Of a DNA stretch of 64,000 nucleotides, positions 1-9,754 are shown piece after piece. Numbering within the stretch: position 1 is the stretch's first letter; every line of letters begins with the position of its first letter. Under the pieces are notes generated by a model that saw only the letters and a list, made by a program, of their open reading frames with translations, searched no databases and had not been told where the DNA came from. The translations under genes and the position numbers were made by a program. This DNA comes from Clavaria fumosa (Eukaryota > Basidiomycota > Agaricomycetes > Agaricales > Clavariaceae): positions 1,488,001 through 1,552,000 of the forward strand of contig OX637798.1 in assembly GCA_951802425.1 (NCBI GenBank), written 5' to 3'.

Positions 1-2846
1 GACAGCTCTGCTCGTCCCGCGAGACGAGCATAATCCGTTCGTCCGTGCCCGCATCGAGCTACACTCATCGCGGGATCAAGAAGAACAACGTCAGCACTGA
101 CGACCGGCCAAGTTTTTACGTTATTACCTTGTTGAGGCACGTGAGAACATGTGACAAGTTGACGACCGGCTTCCCGTTCTCGCCAACCTGGTGGAATACG
201 TAGTCGCGGAACAGCTTGAGGATGTATCGGTCCCCCGTCTCAGACCAGCGCGGGTCACGAGCGAACCTGGGGATACAGGTAAGTACAAGCGTCAAGTAGT
301 AATGACAGTGGAAACGTTGGCAAGAGGACTCACTCCGGCCGTTCGTTGATGAAGCCGAATTTGCACAGCAGCCGGACAAGACGCGCATTTTCTAGTTCGC
401 TCATGAGTTCTCCTTCCAATCGGTCCACCGCTCTACAATCACCCAACCACACACATCAACCTCAGAAGAAGTGAGTGACGCAAGAGTCAGGGAACTCACA
501 TCTGAGCCTCGTCCAACTCAGTCAGCAATCGGCTGCCTATCATGTCCAGGAGTTGGGCAATCGTCTACCGTCCCGGTGCGATCAGCGACTGAAGCTCAAG
601 AAAAGGGAAGGGGGGAAGAAAGAAAGAACCTTATGTGGGCCTGGCTTCGTGATCAACCACATCGCAACGTTCTTTAAATCCTGCGAATACAACCTCCCAA
701 TGGTCTCCAGGGACTTGGGCAGGTTGCCCACGGCAGCGACGTTATTGCAGCACAGAGCAAACAGCAGACGGCCAAACATCGTGAGGTCTTCCTGCTGTAG
801 GAAAAGCACGTCCTGTCGCGTGTCGTGCATGAGCACGTCCAGCACGCCGCAGGACGATATGCGGAGCCTGTAATGACGCGGTGGGAGGAGGGGCCAGGGC
901 AAGTATTGTGTTGAACCGTGCCAAATGAAAAAAGCGAATGAGATCAGCAAATGGCTATAATGACACCGGAAGAAGAAGGAAGTAGGTCAGAGAGCCGGGG
1001 TTCCCTCCCGTACCGATTCTTCCCTGTGACGAGCACCTTGGTGACGTCGATCATCCTGACTGCTAGTCCAGCGTCGTGCACCCTCTTTACGGCGCTGGCA
1101 ATCTGCACGATGTACGACCAGAGGGTTCGTTCCGGAATCGCCGTCGGGTTCCCTTGTAGTCGGCCTTGGTGGAAGGTCAGCATCTTGGACTTCAAGTGAG
1201 CATCGAACAGCGTCTGGGCGTTCGGATGATAGGTGTACGCCACCACCAGCGCTGTGCGATGAAGGAAGTTCAACTGGTGCACGAAGAGGGGAAAAGCAAA
1301 CACAGAAAATATACAGTTATCGTTGAAAGCCCGCGTAGTAAACGCTTCCTTGACAGACACGATACTCGGATGTCGAATGGCCGCCCACGTCTCGATAGCG
1401 CCGAAAGCAGCCTGGTGCATCAACCTGTAGTCTGCGGGGAGAAACAAAGAATGGATCACACTTTCAGTACCCTCTCCAAAAGCCGTTCTCAAACCAGAAA
1501 AAAGCCCGCACTCTCAATGCGCCTCAACACGTACGTCCCGCCGTCCGCCATGTTCACCGCCCTGTAAACCGTCGAATACCAGCTCCAGAACTTCCGCCTC
1601 TCTCCCGCGACGTTCTCCAGAGGGACCAGAGAGTAGTACCCCTGAAGCTCCTCCGGCAGCCCAGCGACGTCTCCGCGACTGTCGTAGGTAGCCTCCGACC
1701 GCGCGAACATCTCCTCCCGCAGGTTGTCCGCGACAAAGTGGGCAGGAGCGAGCACAGAAGGCAGCGGAGCCGTGTACAAGTGGTAGGACAATGGCTGTCG
1801 CGTGTACGCAAACGGAGGGGCAACGTATTGGTTGGCTGGGTCGTAGTCGAACGGGCCAGCGGGGCCGTTGTAATAGTCCACGCCGGGTTGAACATTCGCA
1901 TGTCCGGTGAGACTCCCCGGATTGAGGCTATTAACGTTCCATGAGCTAAAGTCGTAGGGGTCGTACTGCTCGTGTCCATGTTCTTCGGGCTGCATCATGT
2001 CGCCTTGCGGGTCGAGGACTTCCGCTTGGAAAGAAAACCGCGATTGAGAAGGATGGGAGGGCGGCGGGCTAGTAGTTATCGGTAACGGAGAAGATCTGAA
2101 GCAACGGGCTGTTGACTTTCTCCACTTAGTCGTACGAGAAACGCCACTGACGCATGAGTTCGTGCCACCCCTGAAATGCTCGGCGATGGAGGGGATGTGG
2201 AGTGTTGCTGTGATCGGAGATTGGAGGACTTGGGTACAAATACAGGTGCGTTGACGGCCTGCGCTGTCAGAGTAGTGGCTGGAGAGTCTGGGCGGGTGCT
2301 GCTCGTGATGAATTTGTGATAAGACAGGGCGGGCGAGTAAGGCGAATGACGCACGGAGAATGATCGGTGGGATTGGGTGCAGGGTGACCGAGGGACTGGA
2401 AAAGGCATTAGACGTTGATAAGAAGAAAGATCCATGTCACTGAGAGCGTCTCCACGGCAGCAGAGTGTAAGCGCCCAAAGGCTCACGGTCATTGCCAAAA
2501 TAACAGAGTCGCAATTGTACGACCACGAGGCGCTGGCGCAATCCTACTCACGGGTGGATGGGCGTACATGCAGCCTTTACCCTCGAATTTGCAAGACCTG
2601 GGGCGAAAGGTCCGGGTCAACTCCAGCCAAGGTCGATACACGGAACCTGGAAAACATACCCGTAAATAAGGACGTTTCTACATTGCCGCTGCGTGGTATC
2701 TGAAAGAAATGGTAGACAATGAGCAGGGTAATCTCCTATGAAACAGATGTACCCTTTCGTGACGGAGGTCTGATCTTCTCGTCCTGGCCGGTCGGGTGAG
2801 CGATCCTGATGGCCGAAGAGGACTGCGGGCGGGCGAAAAAAGCCAT
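1..2846 (-). CDS. pan3: PAN3, regulatory subunit of the PAN2-PAN3 poly(A) nuclease (3' part beyond the window)
   Basis: PAN3 recruits the PAN2 deadenylase to poly(A)-binding protein and starts cytoplasmic mRNA poly(A) shortening. The start ATG is at 2846. Exons I can read on the minus strand are 2846-2753, 2699-2660, 2597-2552, one ending at 1512, then 1431-1315, 1251-1014, 867-630, 564-500, 432-334, 266-128 and 58-1. The first three encode a short N-terminus and the PAN3 CCCH zinc finger ([10 protein letters not shown], then CMYAH). VFVPKS near 2235 lies in the linker. The pseudokinase domain includes [37 protein letters not shown] and [17 protein letters not shown]. The C-terminal knob includes [20 protein letters not shown] and [20 protein letters not shown]. 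Exon borders between 2551 and about 2000 are unresolved. No disabling mutation was seen. The final codons lie outside the window. Confidence 0.93.
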
Positions 2847-3424
2847 GGTGCTTGCCAAAGCCAGCCCGAGGGTAATATCCGCACGCTGAGCAGTCGGGAC
2901 GTCTTGGGGGGCACGGCCAACCAGTTAATTTCGGTTTTTTTTGCAGACGACAGGCAGCAGGGGCTGACTGGTTATGTCAAAGTGTGTTCTCAGCAACATC
3001 CATCAACGATCGGACAGCCAGCCAAAGACAAGCATGGGTCAATATCGCGCGGTCACCGTCCATCACAGTGTGCGCTCGCCGTCGCCGGTCGCCGGTCGCC
3101 ATCGCCATCGCCACTGCCATCGCCGTCACCACCGTTCTGCAGTGGGTTCCGCTTGGGCATCCTCGGGTTCAATTATAACTATGGAAGCCTGAGTTTGCCG
3201 CCTTCCGTTCCAGAAGTGCCTCGTTCTTTTGGCGTGGCTTTCTACAGATCGCCTTGAGGCGATCCGCTGGCCAATCCAGCACGTCTGGAACAGTCCTCTC
3301 CACGATTGCCTGCGGTTCTGGCCTCATTGAAGCGAGCAGACATCTCAGACGTGCTCTATAAGACGTGTCTTACAGTAACTTCGAGGTCTTTCCCCCTGCC
3401 CCCCCATTTCCTTCCCCCTCCACG
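2847..3424. promoter_or_regulatory. Intergenic region between divergent pan3 and orphan gene A
   Basis: This 578-bp gap separates two start codons facing away from each other, so it must hold the promoters of both. It has no convincing ORF. It contains a short ATCGCC/GTCGCC-type microsatellite around 3085-3132 and a pyrimidine-rich stretch just before the ATG at 3425. Homology between copy A and the other orphan-family copies stops near 3367, so copy A has a different promoter from its relatives. No specific regulatory element could be assigned. Confidence 0.5.
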
Positions 3425-5582
3425 ATGCCTTTCACCATCGCCATGCGCAATTTCTTCGAGTCTGCTATCACCGCATTTATTCCTGCTCGAACTCAACTCC
3501 GCAATCCTGGCAGAGAAGCATTCGCAGAGGCACCGAAAAATGCTTCTGCAGCGCAGGAGACAGTCACGACACCCGCTAGTGCATCGTCGAACGAGCATGT
3601 CCAGGTGAACGCGCCAGATAAACCCGTAAGCCATTCACCAGCCTTCCCCTCACTATCCGTGCGACCTTACATATCGAAATCGCAGACCTATCACAAGACC
3701 CCAGGGGCATTGACATTCCCCCCCGTAGAGAAGAGATTTCTAGTCCTCGGTGCTCATCAAGTCTGTCTGCCCATACCCTGTTTCCTTGGCAGAAGGCCGA
3801 TGACAATCTCGCTCCTGTGTGCAGGTTGTCAACACCAGCTTCGTCGTCGATCGGCGTCGTCTATGGCGAAGCACCCATTTCCAGGCCGATCGGGAGGCGG
3901 GCGAATCATCCGTGCAGGCATCCGTGACGCAATCGCTGGTCCACGTCACAGAGCATCACGCTGCACCCAGCACTGGCACAGGTCTGCTCCTTTCGCCCGC
4001 TGCATCCGCTGCGCCGATCCTGCAACCGGATGACCAGCACGAGGGCCTGGCGCCCTTGGGCGCTCAACCCTCATCGCTTCTGCAAATGCGTGGGCAAGCC
4101 CAAAACAGCGGCAAAGAACCAGCTCCTGTTTCTCTCTCATCCCCTGGCGACGAGGAGACGGAACCAGAAGAGGTAAACGCATCTGAGAGCATTCGCTTCC
4201 CGGAGGACGTGACCGCCTTTCCTGGCGGTGCCTCCGACGACGATTCCCTGAAGTCTCAAACGACCCTGGAAGGCAATACGAACACCACGCATTGGCGCAT
4301 CGATACAGCCCTCCCCAACGAGGACCACAACTCAGCTGCGGCGCCTCCACCTCCGCCCCCGCGCAGCGGATCGCCAGACTCCAGACCCGACTCCGCGGGC
4401 GTTGTGGTCCTACCCCCTCCGCCGACCGACGACGTGGACCCCTCCCGTGCATTCCGCGACTGCTGCTCCCAGCTGTCGGCCGCGCTCGCCGACTGCTACG
4501 AGGAGTTCGAGATCCACCGCGAAGACGTCCGCGTCGCGCTGGCGGCGCCCCTCCCGTTTGGCGCCGCCGGACACGGCCGTGCCGGGCTGTCTTCTGGGCA
4601 GGAACCCGCGGGGGGGCGTGTCCTGCCTGACGGGCCGCCCGACCCGCACACGCCGGCCACGGCTGGTCCGGATGGCGGCCCTCCCCGTGCCAGGCTCGAC
4701 GCCTGCACCGACGCGTCACGCGCCACTGGCACCGACCGCGCTCTCGAGCCGAGCACCGTCCCCGAGCCGCGAGCGGCGCGCCCCGTGCAGCGCGAGGCAG
4801 ACACGTCCATGCTGGGCACGGCACCGGGCGGGCCCGCACGCGACGCCGCCGCGCACGACACCACTGCACCGGACCCTGCAGCCGGGGAAGGCGGCCCCTG
4901 TTCGAGCGGCCCTCCGGCTGGCGCACCGCCGCTCCTGGAATCCAGCAGCGCCATCCGGCGAACGGGGTCGCTTCCTGAGCACATCACACGGCCCTCGACG
5001 AGCGGGCTGCTCACCCGAGACGACGGCGACGGCGACATCCACGACGGCGACGACGACGGCCCACGAGTAAAGCCCCGCGAGGCCGGCGTGATCGGCCGGC
5101 CGCCACCCACGCCCAGCCCCGAGTCCCCAGTCCCCGCCTCCGCGCACCCGTCGCGCACGCACCGCCTCTCCCCCTCCGCCCCCGTCTTCGTGCCGTCCCG
5201 CCCCGCGACACCAGTGGGCTGGCCGCACCACTCCGCGAGCACCACCACCACCACCACCAGCAGCACCACCCCACAACCGTTTTGCGCGCCCAAGATGCAG
5301 CACACGCATTTTTGGTTCGGCGCGGTCCCGACGCCGCCGTTGACGCCCCCGCCATGGGGGGCCGATGCGTACAGCCCCATGTACGATCGCACCGCCGCCC
5401 CTGCCGCGTGTGTGGGATACGCGGACCCGGGCCCGGGCACCGCCGTATTTGTTCCTTTCGGACAGAAGCGCGAGACGCCGCTGAATCCGCGAGCTGCGCC
5501 CTTCGTCCCCCGCCGATTTCTGGGGACTAGGGAGAGCCCCGATCCATATGAGTTTTCGGACATGGTCTCGCATCAGTTCTAG
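3425..5582 (+). CDS. Orphan proline-rich protein, family copy A (apparently intact)
   Basis: I do not recognise this protein. The best model has exon 1 at 3425-3625 and exon 2 at 3825-5582, joined in phase 0 over a GTAAGC...GCAG intron, giving 652 residues. It starts MPFTIAMRNFFESAITAF. It is low-complexity, rich in Pro, Ala, Ser, Gly and Asp, with a PAAPP-type proline run, an acidic DGDGD stretch and His/Thr runs. It repeats a short FVP motif (VFVPSRPATP, AVFVPFGQKRE, APFVPRRFLG). One conserved helical-looking stretch is AFRDCCSQLSAALADCYEEF. No signal peptide, membrane segment or catalytic motif is evident. At least four more copies in this window (12.6-13.6, 31.6-32.4, 42.9-45.1 and 55.6-56.8 kb) are truncated or frameshifted. 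The long open second exon suggests that this copy is functional or recently so. Confidence 0.6.
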
Positions 5583-5830
5583 CACCTTTTTTTTTTTGCA
5601 AGGGTGCCTCGATGCAGTTCTGTACCGTGTTCTGTAAATGGTCACGAGGGGCTTAGGGCCTAGCTCTGCCAACTGACGAAGTCGTAAGCGACCCAAAGTT
5701 GATGTAGAAAGCCATAGGTTACTGTAATACAGGGCTAATGGACGCGAAATATCCACTACAGGAATAGACGGATAGTGGGACAACAGCGAGTGCGTAAAAG
5801 AGAAGAGCCTGCGAGGTAAAAATAGCTGGA
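5583..5830 (-). repeat. 3' flank of orphan copy A, resembling a Ngaro B-repeat terminus
   Basis: From 5583 the sequence matches, in reverse complement, the 3' flanks of orphan copies C and D at 31420-31700 and 42667-42960. It begins with the T-tract and the shared 3' UTR. The part at about 5650-5735 contains GTCGTAAGCGA, the complement of the TCGCTTACGAC core of the Ngaro B repeats at 10920 and 11374, with similar spacing to the CAGTTG.CAGA motif. It is probably a remnant of the end of a related but distinct Ngaro family that travels with the orphan gene. Confidence 0.5.
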
Positions 5831-6236
5831 ACTTTGTGACGTCAATGTTCACAGTGAACCATAGAAAGCAGAGAAGCAGAGAGGGAAATGATGTCATTTC
5901 AAAAGTCTGGTTTCAGTACAGTCCTGACACAGCCCCAGTCGACAGTCTCTGATGTAATGTAATGTACTCAGTTGAGTGCGTCACCGTCTCTCCCTTGTGT
6001 TTATTGGGGGTGCGTGAGTCAAATCAAGACAACAATACTGTACACACTTTACACAAGATCCAGTAGGCCATATCACCAAGGGCTCGCGAAGCCAGCCCAA
6101 TCACGCAACACCGCGAGCAGATTGCCGTCCAATATGCCCTTTGATAGAGGCTTTGAGACGAAAGTCATTCTTCACGATCCTATTGGGACATCACTGTTAC
6201 TGTTAGCAGACGGAGCGTGGCCCGCTTCGACTTTAA
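5831..6236. other. Intergenic, no gene recognised
   Basis: There is no supported ORF, RNA gene or repeat in these 406 bases, which lie between the remnant 3' of orphan copy A and the left end of the Ngaro element. The ORF-like stretch at 5972-6265 runs into the retrotransposon repeat and has no recognisable motif. Confidence 0.5.
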
Positions 6237-6542
6237 TCGTGTTTAAAAATTTATGTTTACTCTAGTCGAATCGTTGGCGAAGAGTGATCCGGCACACCGG
6301 TGCATCAGTTCCCTTCCAAAGCCATTTCTCCGAGATCTGGGCTAGCGCTGAAGGGAACTCCCGCCTACCGAGGCACACCACACACGTTGCAGCCTAAGTA
6401 CCTAGCGGGATGCGAAAAAGAAGAGCCGCTCGCTCTTCTCCTTCGCGCACTCGCACGCCCGCTAGGTGAGCGCTCGCAGAACTTCCCTGTCTCAAATTGT
6501 CTCTGCTCACTCATTCCAGGCTGTAGCGATTACTCGCATCTA
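6237..6542 (+). repeat. Ngaro repeat A1 (left terminus)
   Basis: This 306-bp repeat recurs without visible change at 11030-11335. It starts TCGTGTTTAAAAATTTATG and ends ACTCGCATCTA. It contains a GC-rich inverted motif around 6398-6460 (CCTAGCGGG ... CCCGCTAGG) that could form a hairpin. Confidence 0.9.
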
Positions 6543-6597
6543 GTTAGGACTTCGTCCCATCGAAAAATCTGTACAAAGCATATTATCCTCACAATAA

Positions 6598-7929
6598 ATG
6601 CACGTGGATGGGCCGACACCGGGATCGGTCACTCCAGCGAGCGTCACGAGCCAAGCGGCGTCGGGAGTCCAAGCTAGGTGTAATACAATCGTCGAAGGGT
6701 ACCGGCGAGCCAGGATCTCGCGAGGAAATGCCCTCGCTGCCATCAGGGGGATCATCCCGACTCGTGATCCGGAAAACGACGCCTTATACTTGTCAGCTGT
6801 CGAAGCGTATGCGGCTCGCCTCGACGCACATGATGAAGAAGTCCGAAATGCGGCCCAACGAGGAAGGGACGAACCGCGCTCCCGGACACAGACATCTGAT
6901 AACGGATCTCGTGAGCCTGAGCCCCCGTCAGGTGGAGGTGACGCCCGAGTGCTCCCTCCTCCAGCGAATGAACATCGACCCGGTCAATTGGATGGAGATG
7001 CCGCTCGTCGATCGGATAGAGCGCCCGATCGCACTCCGAGATGGTATGGTCGGGGAGGTGGGAGCCCACCCCCATCCGAATCACCTTCGGGATCTTCAGA
7101 CCGACTCGGGTCTCGGCGATCACAGTCTTCTGAGCGTGAACCGAGTGGTAAAAGAGGAAAGTTTGACAAAACAAAGTTCCCATGGGCGTCAGAAGACGGC
7201 GTCAGTGACGCGTCGTTGCACCCTGACCTCCGGGAGACGATCAGATTGCTCAGATTATACGTCATTGACCCACGAAGAACCAAACAAGATCTCACTTCGT
7301 CCTCAAGGTGCCCTGAGCTCCCAGATTCGGAATGGACATCGATCCTCGCCGGGAGGCCAGTTGACCTTGACGTCGTCTTCAGCGGACACCACTCGTCTGA
7401 CTTTGATGTCCTCCAAGAAAGTTCCCTTGGGGATGGGATCAAACTTATTGTCGGGAGAGCAGAAACTTCCAAGCAGATCACAACGCACCAGCATTGGTTT
7501 ATCGCTTGGACAACAGCATCGGCTGGGATCGAGTTTGCATTCCCACATCGAGCAAAAGAACTTAGGGAGTATGGGAAGTACATCTCCGGCCTATTCACCG
7601 CAGTTTCTGCTACCTGTCACCCGCGTATCATTGGCTTCGATAAAGCTGTCCGGAGGCGAGCCGGTGCCCGCCGAGACATCCTGCTCACTGATTTCTATCA
7701 GTTCGAAGACCTCAAGTGGTCCTGGCTCACGTCTATCGGGACGAATGTCGTCCCAGAAGGGCCAAGTGCGCGCAGCTCCCAGCCCCATTCGACGAAGAGG
7801 GTGCGGAGCACCGATGCTTGCCGAAACTGGAATTCTGGGGCATGCAAAGTTACCAAGTGTAATTACCAGCATGTCTGCTCCGAGTGCGGTGGAAAGCACA
7901 CAAAGTCTGCATGTGCGGGGAAGAAATGA
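6598..7929 (+). CDS. Ngaro ORF1, Gag-like nucleic-acid-binding protein
   Basis: This 443-residue protein is the first ORF of the Ngaro element, 55 bp after repeat A1. Residues about 80-180 are hydrophilic and rich in Arg, Ser, Asp and Pro. The central part has the look of a capsid-like domain (for example HQHWFIAWTTASAGIEF and FYQFEDLKWSWL). The C-terminus carries a Cys/His cluster: C-x7-C-x4-C-x3-H (from CRNWNSGAC to CNYQH), then CSEC and SAC. It presumably packages element RNA. The next ORF overlaps its 3' end in another frame. The start is the first ATG after the repeat. Confidence 0.75.
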   Translation: MHVDGPTPGSVTPASVTSQAASGVQARCNTIVEGYRRARISRGNALAAIRGIIPTRDPENDALYLSAVEAYAARLDAHDEEVRNAAQRGRDEPRSRTQTSDNGSREPEPPSGGGDARVLPPPANEHRPGQLDGDAARRSDRAPDRTPRWYGRGGGSPPPSESPSGSSDRLGSRRSQSSEREPSGKRGKFDKTKFPWASEDGVSDASLHPDLRETIRLLRLYVIDPRRTKQDLTSSSRCPELPDSEWTSILAGRPVDLDVVFSGHHSSDFDVLQESSLGDGIKLIVGRAETSKQITTHQHWFIAWTTASAGIEFAFPHRAKELREYGKYISGLFTAVSATCHPRIIGFDKAVRRRAGARRDILLTDFYQFEDLKWSWLTSIGTNVVPEGPSARSSQPHSTKRVRSTDACRNWNSGACKVTKCNYQHVCSECGGKHTKSACAGKK

Positions 7930-9754
7930 GCAGACGGAATCTCAATTTGAGCAGCCACGCTTCCTACGAGGGTTCACATGGAACGACTTTGATGTTGGCG
8001 AGTCGCCAACGGTCCTATCTACATTAACGGATCCCCCAGTGCCCGAACCTCCTCCGTTTGAATTCTCAAATGCAGATGTAATGCGTACGATCAACACTAA
8101 TCCGGAGTTATTCGCAATCATCACCCCAATCAACGTAGCCCGCATGGCAAACCTCCTAGCTTCGCACCCTAATCGTCTGTTTGTTGAATCGGTGCTGAAG
8201 GGCTTGAGGGATGGATTCTGGCCTTGGGCTAACACGCAACATACTCGCTACCCGATTACCTGGGATAACTCGCATCGCCCGCCGAAATCCGGGGACGAGG
8301 CGGTATTCTTTCGGTCACAGCGAGATCTCGAAATCGATCATGGCCGTTTCTCCAAGTCGTTCGGCCCGAACCTATTACCCGGGATGTACAGCATGCCTAT
8401 CCATGCAATCCCCAAACCGCGAGATGCACAGTTGCGCATGGTTGTTGATCACAGTGCCGGGACATACTGTCTCAACTCAATGATCCCTCACGAAGCGATT
8501 GCTGGATCGCGATTGGACACGATTGTTGATCTCGTCACATCGCTCCTCGAGTTTCGGCGAGAATTCGGGCCAAATGTGAAGCTAGTCTTGTTCAAATCTG
8601 ATGTGTCCGCAGCCTACCGTCGTATCCCGGTCCATCCACTATGGCAAATCAAGCAAATTGTGACCATTGATGGACTGAGGCATGTTGACCGGAACAATAA
8701 TTTTGGGAACAGAGCTGCTGCCCGAATCTGGTTAGCATTCATGGCACTCGTAATGTGGATTGCGTCGGAAATTCGGGGTATACCGCACCTCAAGATCTAC
8801 ATGGATGACGCTTTCAGCTTCGAGTGCTTGAATACAGTCGAAATGTATGAGCCATACAAGGCTTACTATCCGGCAAAGCAGACGCGCCTACTCAGGCTCT
8901 GGGATGAGGTCGGGCTCCCCCATGACAAGAAAAAACAGGTCTTTGGTGAAGTCTTGACAATCATTGGGTTCGAAGTGGATCCAAACCTCATGATCGTAAC
9001 CATGCCTTGTGACGCACGAACCAACTTCTTAGAGGGCATTCGTGAGTTCTTAGCCGGTCGACGCCATCCTCTGAAAAGGTGGCAGCAACTTGGCGGGTGG
9101 GCAAATTGGGTTCTAAATGCGTATCCCCTGCTAAAGCCGGGGCTTTCAAACCTCTATGCAAAATGTGCGGGGAAACTTGAGCCGAACGCGCTGATACACC
9201 TCAATAATGCGGTTCGTGCGGATCTGATTTGGATGGCAGATCACATCCAGAACTCGAATGGGATTCTCGTCATGAAATCTGTTCAGTGGGACCTGAATGA
9301 AGCAACAACAACATTATACTGTGATGCGTCTGGTGTCGGATTGGGAGTTGTCGACCCAACTTCACAGATTGGTTACCAGTGCGCATTGCCCGTTAAGACG
9401 CCTGCGAACACTATTTTCTTCTTCGAGGCTCTTGCAGTGTGCTCAGCAGTTCATATAGCTTCTCGTTATCCCAATAGACCTCGGCGGGTTGTGATTTATA
9501 CAGACAACTCAAACACGGTTGCAATTTTTAACTCACTCAGAGCACTCCCTGCCTATAACACGATACTCAAGTCGGCTGTCTCAGTACTCCTTGATTGCGA
9601 GATTGATCTCCGTGTTGCCTTCATTCCGGGGATCCAGAATGTCTTGGCCGATGCACTCTCGCGATTTAATAATGACCTTGCCATCAAAACTTGCCCTCAC
9701 TTATCCATTGAAACCCTACTACCCCCTCGAGATGCGATGGGGGCATCCAAATGA
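7871..9754 (+). CDS. Ngaro ORF2, reverse transcriptase-RNase H
   Basis: This ORF copies element RNA into DNA. The frame is open from 6608, but family-like sequence only begins near 7930. I take the ATG at 7871, inside the ORF1 zinc-finger region, which gives 627 residues; the true start is uncertain and frameshifting from ORF1 is possible. RT motifs are MVVDHSAGTYCLNSMI, LFKSDVSAAYRRIPVHP and the catalytic YMDD in KIYMDDAFSF (near 8800). The linked RNase H has LYCDASGVGLGV, IYTDNSNTV and the terminal NVLADALSRFN motif. The stop codon overlaps the start of the recombinase gene (ATGA at 9751-9754). Confidence 0.9.
   Translation: MSAPSAVESTQSLHVRGRNEQTESQFEQPRFLRGFTWNDFDVGESPTVLSTLTDPPVPEPPPFEFSNADVMRTINTNPELFAIITPINVARMANLLASHPNRLFVESVLKGLRDGFWPWANTQHTRYPITWDNSHRPPKSGDEAVFFRSQRDLEIDHGRFSKSFGPNLLPGMYSMPIHAIPKPRDAQLRMVVDHSAGTYCLNSMIPHEAIAGSRLDTIVDLVTSLLEFRREFGPNVKLVLFKSDVSAAYRRIPVHPLWQIKQIVTIDGLRHVDRNNNFGNRAAARIWLAFMALVMWIASEIRGIPHLKIYMDDAFSFECLNTVEMYEPYKAYYPAKQTRLLRLWDEVGLPHDKKKQVFGEVLTIIGFEVDPNLMIVTMPCDARTNFLEGIREFLAGRRHPLKRWQQLGGWANWVLNAYPLLKPGLSNLYAKCAGKLEPNALIHLNNAVRADLIWMADHIQNSNGILVMKSVQWDLNEATTTLYCDASGVGLGVVDPTSQIGYQCALPVKTPANTIFFFEALAVCSAVHIASRYPNRPRRVVIYTDNSNTVAIFNSLRALPAYNTILKSAVSVLLDCEIDLRVAFIPGIQNVLADALSRFNNDLAIKTCPHLSIETLLPPRDAMGASK

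Noticed and set aside
4496..5897. Long antisense ORFs over orphan gene A (355 and 393 residues, Gly/Arg-rich)
   Set aside because: GC-rich, low-complexity DNA gives open frames on both strands. The sense frame has the intron structure that fits the paralogues.
5972..6265. ORF of 97 residues left of the Ngaro element
   Set aside because: It crosses the element boundary and has no recognisable motif or intron structure.
6300..6677. ORF of 125 residues in repeat A1, with the same N-terminus as one at 11093-11512
   Set aside because: The shared residues only reflect the identical A repeats. The frame has no motif and lies within non-coding retrotransposon repeats.
6608..7870. N-terminal 420 codons of the long open frame that leads into the Ngaro reverse transcriptase
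   Set aside because: They overlap ORF1 in another frame and show no family motif. ORF1 has the zinc finger, so the long frame here is treated as a chance opening; recoding from ORF1 cannot be fully excluded.
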